Origin: a virus
Strand: one strand, 5' to 3'
IMG/VR virus record: IMGVR_UViG_3300005340_000027
Coordinates: 1-39,149 of that record
Length of the DNA: 39,149 bases
The notes below the pieces were generated by a model that made no database searches, was not told the origin of the DNA, and worked only from the letters and a program-made list of their open reading frames with translations. Numbering within the stretch: position 1 is the stretch's first letter; each line of letters opens with the position of its first letter. Below, piece by piece: positions 36,087 to 39,149 of this stretch. The translations under genes and the position numbers were made by a program.

Positions 36087-36172
36087 TAGGTGTCTCCGCT
36101 GTTACTAAATATTTTACTTGACTGTGAAGTCAAAAAAAAGGAATATAATATCAGCAATCGACTCCATGCCTT
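36087..36172 (-). promoter_or_regulatory. Conserved control element before portal
   Basis: On the minus strand CATGGAGTC (36172-36163 region), an 8-T tract, TTGACT (36133-36128), and GTCAAGTAAAATATTTAGTAAC (36124-36102 region, in two parts) precede the portal ribosome binding site. The last module and the CATGGAGTC/T-tract modules recur before the fibre unit. ATTTAG lies 17 bases after TTGACT as a poor -10. Confidence 0.45.
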
Positions 36173-36177
36173 TGCTC

Positions 36178-36211
36178 GCCTCTAGGGATAATCTTCTAGA
36201 GGCTTTTTTTT
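36178..36211 (+). terminator. Strong intrinsic terminator on the plus strand
   Basis: GCCTCTAG (36178-36185) pairs perfectly with CTAGAGGC (36196-36203) around a 10-base loop, followed by eight T. It reads plus, against all neighbouring genes. A perfect TATAAT box lies at 36144-36149 on the same strand, with TTGACT 20 bases before it, so a short RNA of roughly 55 bases could be made. On the minus strand the hairpin follows the stop of the 36210 gene without a U-run. Confidence 0.8.
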
Positions 36212-36377
36212 ATTCACATTCGTTATAAATAACCATTATCCACCTGTCTCCGTCATCCTGTAGCAACATTTTTATATCGCAGACCTCAGACTTCTTTATG
36301 CACAATTCACTAAGAAATCTGTTTACAACTGGATCCAAGTTAATCCCGACAAAGGTTTTAATTTGTGTTTTCTTCAC
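36210..36377 (-). CDS. Hypothetical small protein (GTG start)
   Basis: This 55-residue frame (MKKTQIKTFVGINLDPVVNRFLSEL in parts; DIKMLLQDDGDRWIMVIYNE) looks like a small alpha/beta protein. The GTG at 36377 overlaps the stop of the upstream gene as GTGA and has AGGGG eight bases before it, so it is preferred to a longer ATG start that would overlap by 34 bases. Function unknown. Confidence 0.55.
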   Translation of the reverse strand: MKKTQIKTFVGINLDPVVNRFLSELCIKKSEVCDIKMLLQDDGDRWIMVIYNECE

Positions 36378-36502
36378 TTCTTCTTCCCCTTCATCATCAT
36401 GTCGCACTTCTTGATCTTCTTGTCCCTGGGCTTGTCAATAGCCACAAGCTTGTCTAGCTTTTTGTCCATCAGCTTGCGCACGGACTTTATCTTCTTGTCC
36501 AT
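36374..36502 (-). CDS. Short Lys/Asp-rich phage protein (MDKKIK...DKK type)
   Basis: This 42-residue protein (MDKKIKSVRKLMDKKLDKL ... RDKKIKKCDMMMKGKKK) matches a class of very short Lys-rich phage proteins with repeated DKK units and a terminal KCDxMMKxxKK. The ATG at 36502 has GAGG six bases upstream and overlaps the preceding gene's 3' end by 68 bases in another frame. Function unknown; DNA or virion association is possible. Confidence 0.6.
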   Translation of the reverse strand: MDKKIKSVRKLMDKKLDKLVAIDKPRDKKIKKCDMMMKGKKK

Positions 36503-36728
36503 AAATAGCCTCATTCTTCTTCTGTCTATGTGCTCTAAATGCTTCACGCATGATCTCCGACTTCTCCTGGGCACTGAAGCCACGCATTATCTGCGTGATC
36601 TCAGGCTGTAGGTTGTCTAGGTCTGCTGTTGTTACGCAGGTCTTGCAGCAGTCGAAGGCAGGATTAAAGTCCTTCTGCCTATGGACTGTATTGCATCGCT
36701 TACACTCCTTCAAGGGGTTAGTCGACAT
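36435..36728 (-). CDS. Hypothetical zinc-binding protein
   Basis: This 97-residue protein begins MSTNPLKECKRCNTVHRQ, with CKRC (9-12) and CCKTC (residues 27-31) forming a probable zinc site, then charged helices (SAQEKSEIMREAFRAHRQKKNE). The start is chosen because GAGGGGGAAGAGG precedes that ATG. It overlaps the acidic upstream gene by 11 bases. Function unknown. Confidence 0.6.
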   Translation of the reverse strand: MSTNPLKECKRCNTVHRQKDFNPAFDCCKTCVTTADLDNLQPEITQIMRGFSAQEKSEIMREAFRAHRQKKNEAIYGQEDKVRAQADGQKARQACGY

Positions 36729-36969
36729 CCTCTTCCCCCTCGTCCTCTTCGTCTTGCTCTCTAAGCTTATCGCACTCCTCATCCTCTCCGCGCTCTATGC
36801 CCTTCATAGCGGCTACTATTGACTGCATAGCCTCGGATAGGCTTCCACATCTGTTAAGCTCAGCTGCTATGATGACTGCAATCTCGGGGTAGTCTTCAAG
36901 CTGTAGATATTCCTTTACGAACATTAAAATTTTCATTTCATTGGCTATTGCAGCCCAGTTGATATTCAT
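36718..36969 (-). CDS. Hypothetical protein with acidic tail
   Basis: This 83-residue protein has a helical body (WAAIANEMKILMFVKEYLQLEDYPEIAVIIAAEL) and a strongly acidic C-terminus (EQDEEDEGEEDVD). No family is recognised. It shares a four-base overlap with the upstream gene and an 11-base overlap with the downstream one. Confidence 0.55.
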   Translation of the reverse strand: MNINWAAIANEMKILMFVKEYLQLEDYPEIAVIIAAELNRCGSLSEAMQSIVAAMKGIERGEDEECDKLREQDEEDEGEEDVD

Positions 36970-37451
36970 GCTACGGCTCCTGTTAAAAATTCGTTGTACA
37001 TTTCTAGTTCTTGCTTGGCCTTCTCCTCTGTCTCAAATTCGACAGCGTGCTCTATCTGCCCCACTAGAACAAATAGCAGCTTCTTGCCCTCTACTTGCAG
37101 GCTGATGACATGGGCTAGGTTGATTAGTAGGCTGTTGCTTATCTGCTTCCATATCATAAGGTTGCGCTGCTCCTCTCTGTATTTGTCTAGGTTAGCCATC
37201 TCTCGGCTGTAACACTCCTTCATAAAAGATAACAGCTCTGTGGGCCCTTCCCACTCCTCTATAACCCACCTCATCGGTAAGTAAAGAGCCCCTTTCCTGC
37301 GCAGCATAGGCATGGTAGTGAGCCCTGCCTTGCAGATAGCATCCTTAGGCAGGCTATTAGAATTGACCCAGAGCTCACCAACTGATAAATCGAAGGCAAA
37401 AGCGGCCATAAGGGCCTTGAACTTAATCGATGCGTGTAGGTCAATTATCAT
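36966..37451 (-). CDS. Hypothetical protein
   Basis: This 161-residue protein was not recognised. It has an N-terminal alpha/beta part (IIDLHASIKFKALMAAFAFDLSVGELWVNSN), a helical middle (LSFMKECYSREMANLDKYREEQRNLMIWKQI) and a final strand-helix unit (LLFVLVGQIEHAVEFETEEKAKQELEMYNEFL). It could be a phage-encoded regulator or host modifier; nothing points further. Overlaps neighbours by 4 and 11 bases. Confidence 0.5.
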   Translation of the reverse strand: MIIDLHASIKFKALMAAFAFDLSVGELWVNSNSLPKDAICKAGLTTMPMLRRKGALYLPMRWVIEEWEGPTELLSFMKECYSREMANLDKYREEQRNLMIWKQISNSLLINLAHVISLQVEGKKLLFVLVGQIEHAVEFETEEKAKQELEMYNEFLTGAVA

Positions 37452-37629
37452 CTGATACCCATAGGCTCTTTAGTTGTTCTACCTCTTCCTTTAATAACGA
37501 TATATGCTCTATGGTCAGTCTGACTCGCTCCTGCAAGATCTCCAAGCTTTTTTCATTGCTATAGATCCGCTCTACCTTCTCGTCAATCTGGCCGTTTATG
37601 TAAGAAATAATCCTGTCTTTTTCTTTCAT
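37441..37629 (-). CDS. Small coiled-coil protein
   Basis: This 62-residue helical protein has heptad-like spacing (VERIYSNEKSLEILQERVRLTIEHISLLKEEVEQLKSL). Its ATG shares one base with the methyltransferase stop (TGATG), so it is co-translated. It could be an oligomerising or adaptor protein. Function unknown. Confidence 0.6.
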   Translation of the reverse strand: MKEKDRIISYINGQIDEKVERIYSNEKSLEILQERVRLTIEHISLLKEEVEQLKSLWVSDDN

Positions 37630-38342
37630 CAGTACCCCATTAAGATTTTGAATGCTTCTTTCGCTTGTCTCGGAACCACTGCATTGCCCAGGGCTCTAGT
37701 TCGGTCCATCCTATTGGGTACAGCATCAGCCATTCCAACCAACATAGGTTGATCTTGCGCCCAGTTATCATCCATACTCGGCAAGGTAGACTGGGGTTGT
37801 CCCTCCTCTGTTCGCTCTGCATCCCTGCTGCCTTCGCATCTCTGGCCTTGGGAGTGGGCCAAAAGAAACCATCTCTCTCTTTTATGTTTCGCTCCAACCG
37901 ATTCAGCGGATATAATGCACCATCTACAGTCATACCCCAGCGAGGTAATTTCTCTAACGATGTCAGCTCCTCCGCGCCCTGTGATTGCTGGAACGTTTTC
38001 CAAGAACAGAAATCTTGATCCTGTTTCCCGAAGTAAACGAAGGATCTCGTAAAATAATCCGCTTCGCTTGCCTGCCAAGCCCTCTCCGCGTCCTGCAATG
38101 CTGATATCCTGGCATGGGAACCCCCCATAGATGATGTCGGTGTCTCCCTTATCTCCGCTCCTGCGTAGGTTGGTGATATCGTCCCAGATGGGTGCTCTTG
38201 GTAGTAAATCGTCAAGCTGTCTATTAAGCAGCACGGCTTGACAATAAGGGTCGATCTCACAGTAGAGCAAAGGTCTGACCCATTCTCGCAAAGCAATGGA
38301 CATACCTCCGATCCCGCTAAATAAATCCAAGCCATTTAACAA
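37629..38342 (-). CDS. DNA cytosine C5-methyltransferase
   Basis: This 237-residue enzyme has motif I DLFSGIGG (6-13), motif IV GGFPCQD (73-79, catalytic C77), motif VI ENV (115-117), motif VIII KRERW (154-158) and motif X RALGNAVVP (about 216-224). The segment between VIII and X, which normally holds the target recognition domain, is only about 55 residues, so specificity cannot be guessed. It starts two bases after the terminase stop. Phages use such enzymes to protect DNA from host restriction. No partner restriction gene is visible. Confidence 0.9.
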   Translation of the reverse strand: MLNGLDLFSGIGGMSIALREWVRPLLYCEIDPYCQAVLLNRQLDDLLPRAPIWDDITNLRRSGDKGDTDIIYGGFPCQDISIAGRGEGLAGKRSGLFYEILRLLRETGSRFLFLENVPAITGRGGADIVREITSLGYDCRWCIISAESVGAKHKRERWFLLAHSQGQRCEGSRDAERTEEGQPQSTLPSMDDNWAQDQPMLVGMADAVPNRMDRTRALGNAVVPRQAKEAFKILMGY

Positions 38343-38343
38343 C

Positions 38344-39149
38344 CTAGTACCCCAAGTATTTACATCTCATGTCTTTAATCTTCTCAGGCGATAGGGTATT
38401 TACTCCCCTGCCTCCATATGTCTGCCTAGCCATAGCGCAATAGCGGAAGCTGTCAGCAGCATGGCTGCTCCAGTCGTGCACTGGTGTAGTGCTGTAACAG
38501 CCCATCTTGTCGTTGTATTTCTTGTGGTAGTTCTCTAGGCACTTGAGCAGGTGAGCGCACTTGCTCTCATCGATATAGCAGACAGCTAGCAGCGATCTGG
38601 CTGCTTCAATGCCTAGCTCTAGGTTGTCTCGCTCAAGGACTGTCGCTTGTATACCAAGTTCACGGGCAACTTGCTGGAGCGTCTTGCCTGTTTGTAAAGA
38701 ATGAGATCCAGCATCATGCGGGAAGAAGTGTTGACCGTACACATAAGGCCTGGACTGAAGCTGCTTAACGTAGTGAGAGATCCCCTCGCCTTGGCTCTCA
38801 TAGAAGTCGATGATGCGGAATTCTGTCCCGACCTGCTGCGCGAAGACGATTGATGTGCAATCCCCATATCCTATATCCCAGTATGTGTTTACCATAGACC
38901 TAGGCTCGTAGGTGATACGCCCTATGCGACCATCCTTACGTGCTGCATCCAGTAGCTTGCCGTAGTAAGAGCCCTCGATGCCCCTGTCATAGCTGCAATA
39001 GTACTCTTGCTGTATAAGCTCTTCACTCTTGCCCTCCTTGCGCTCCTGGTCTATGTCCTCCAGAGCTATTAGCTTGGTGTCTTCGATAGTAAGCTTGTTG
39101 TAGTACCACTTATCAGGGTTATCCCTTGCGATGAGATCTAGCTTGTATT
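38344..39149 (-). CDS. terL: Terminase large subunit, C-terminal part (continues from base 1)
   Basis: This stretch completes the terminase begun at 557, in frame across the 40-bp repeat. It holds the RNase H-like nuclease domain: an Asp in YWDIGYGDCTS after the MVNT segment, a middle acidic region (HFFPHDAGS), and the C-terminal DWSSHAADSFRYCAMA helix with Asp. That domain cuts concatemeric DNA at the start and end of packaging. Summed with the first part the protein has 440 residues. The two-base gap to the methyltransferase gene suggests one operon. Confidence 0.95.
   Translation of the reverse strand, partial: YKLDLIARDNPDKWYYNKLTIEDTKLIALEDIDQERKEGKSEELIQQEYYCSYDRGIEGSYYGKLLDAARKDGRIGRITYEPRSMVNTYWDIGYGDCTSIVFAQQVGTEFRIIDFYESQGEGISHYVKQLQSRPYVYGQHFFPHDAGSHSLQTGKTLQQVARELGIQATVLERDNLELGIEAARSLLAVCYIDESKCAHLLKCLENYHKKYNDKMGCYSTTPVHDWSSHAADSFRYCAMARQTYGGRGVNTLSPEKIKDMRCKYLGY
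39110..39149. repeat. Right copy of 40-bp terminal direct repeat
   Basis: It is identical to bases 1-40 and marks the assembly join of a circular map. The terminase protein reads across it without a frame change. Confidence 0.97.

Noticed and set aside
37640-38335. 231-residue minus-strand frame within the methyltransferase gene
   Set aside because: It is the same region in another frame. The methyltransferase motifs are unambiguous in their own frame, and this one has no recognisable protein features.

Overview
The window looks like the complete genome of a short-tailed (podovirus-like) double-stranded DNA phage, opened inside its large terminase gene. The first 40 bases are repeated exactly as the last 40, and the terminase reading frame continues in frame across the join. 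The molecule therefore closes into a circle of about 39,109 bp (circular assembly, or a circularly permuted or concatemeric genome). The host cannot be named from the sequence. A small lipobox protein (7781-7972) hints at a Gram-negative host. No integrase, RNA polymerase, DNA polymerase or recognisable endolysin was found.

Layout, read along the minus strand, which carries most genes. (a) 5.5 to 1.07 kb: a Cro/CI-like regulator, two unknown proteins, a winged-helix replication initiator carrying iteron-like repeats, a TOPRIM-DnaB primase-helicase, a SpoVG-like possible ssDNA-binding protein and a RusA-like resolvase. (b) 1.0 kb, through the join, to 36.2 kb: small and large terminase, a C5 cytosine methyltransferase and a run of small overlapping genes. 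(c) 36.1 to 26.4 kb: portal, small unknown genes, an SPFH/prohibitin-like membrane protein, nine tRNA genes, an RtcB RNA ligase, a ParB-like domain protein, a metallophosphoesterase, a DUF3310 protein and small zinc-binding proteins, ending at a strong terminator. (d) 25.7 to 12.8 kb: scaffold, N4-gp56-type major capsid protein, head and tail adaptor proteins, and probable ejection proteins. (e) 12.7 to 7.8 kb: tail-fibre-like proteins, then small proteins including a lipoprotein.

The plus strand carries two units. One is an early recombination cluster (5.6 to 7.8 kb: two small proteins, a PD-(D/E)XK exonuclease, a Redbeta-type annealase and a membrane protein). The other is a small island (25.9 to 26.35 kb: a 66-residue protein and a ribbon-helix-helix protein) bounded by terminators. 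Overlapping face-to-face promoters lie between the regulator and the recombination cluster.

How the genes fit together: the initiator and primase-helicase start replication on host polymerase, the exonuclease and annealase with the resolvase process recombining or concatemeric DNA, and the terminase packages it into an N4-gp56 capsid. The most unusual features are the pairing of an RtcB ligase with a nine-tRNA array (including an initiator-like tRNA), iterons inside the initiator gene, an SPFH protein, and an AT-rich motif that recurs in front of each late unit. Many small genes overlap by 1 to 4 bases (ATGA, GTGA, TAATG), which implies translational coupling.
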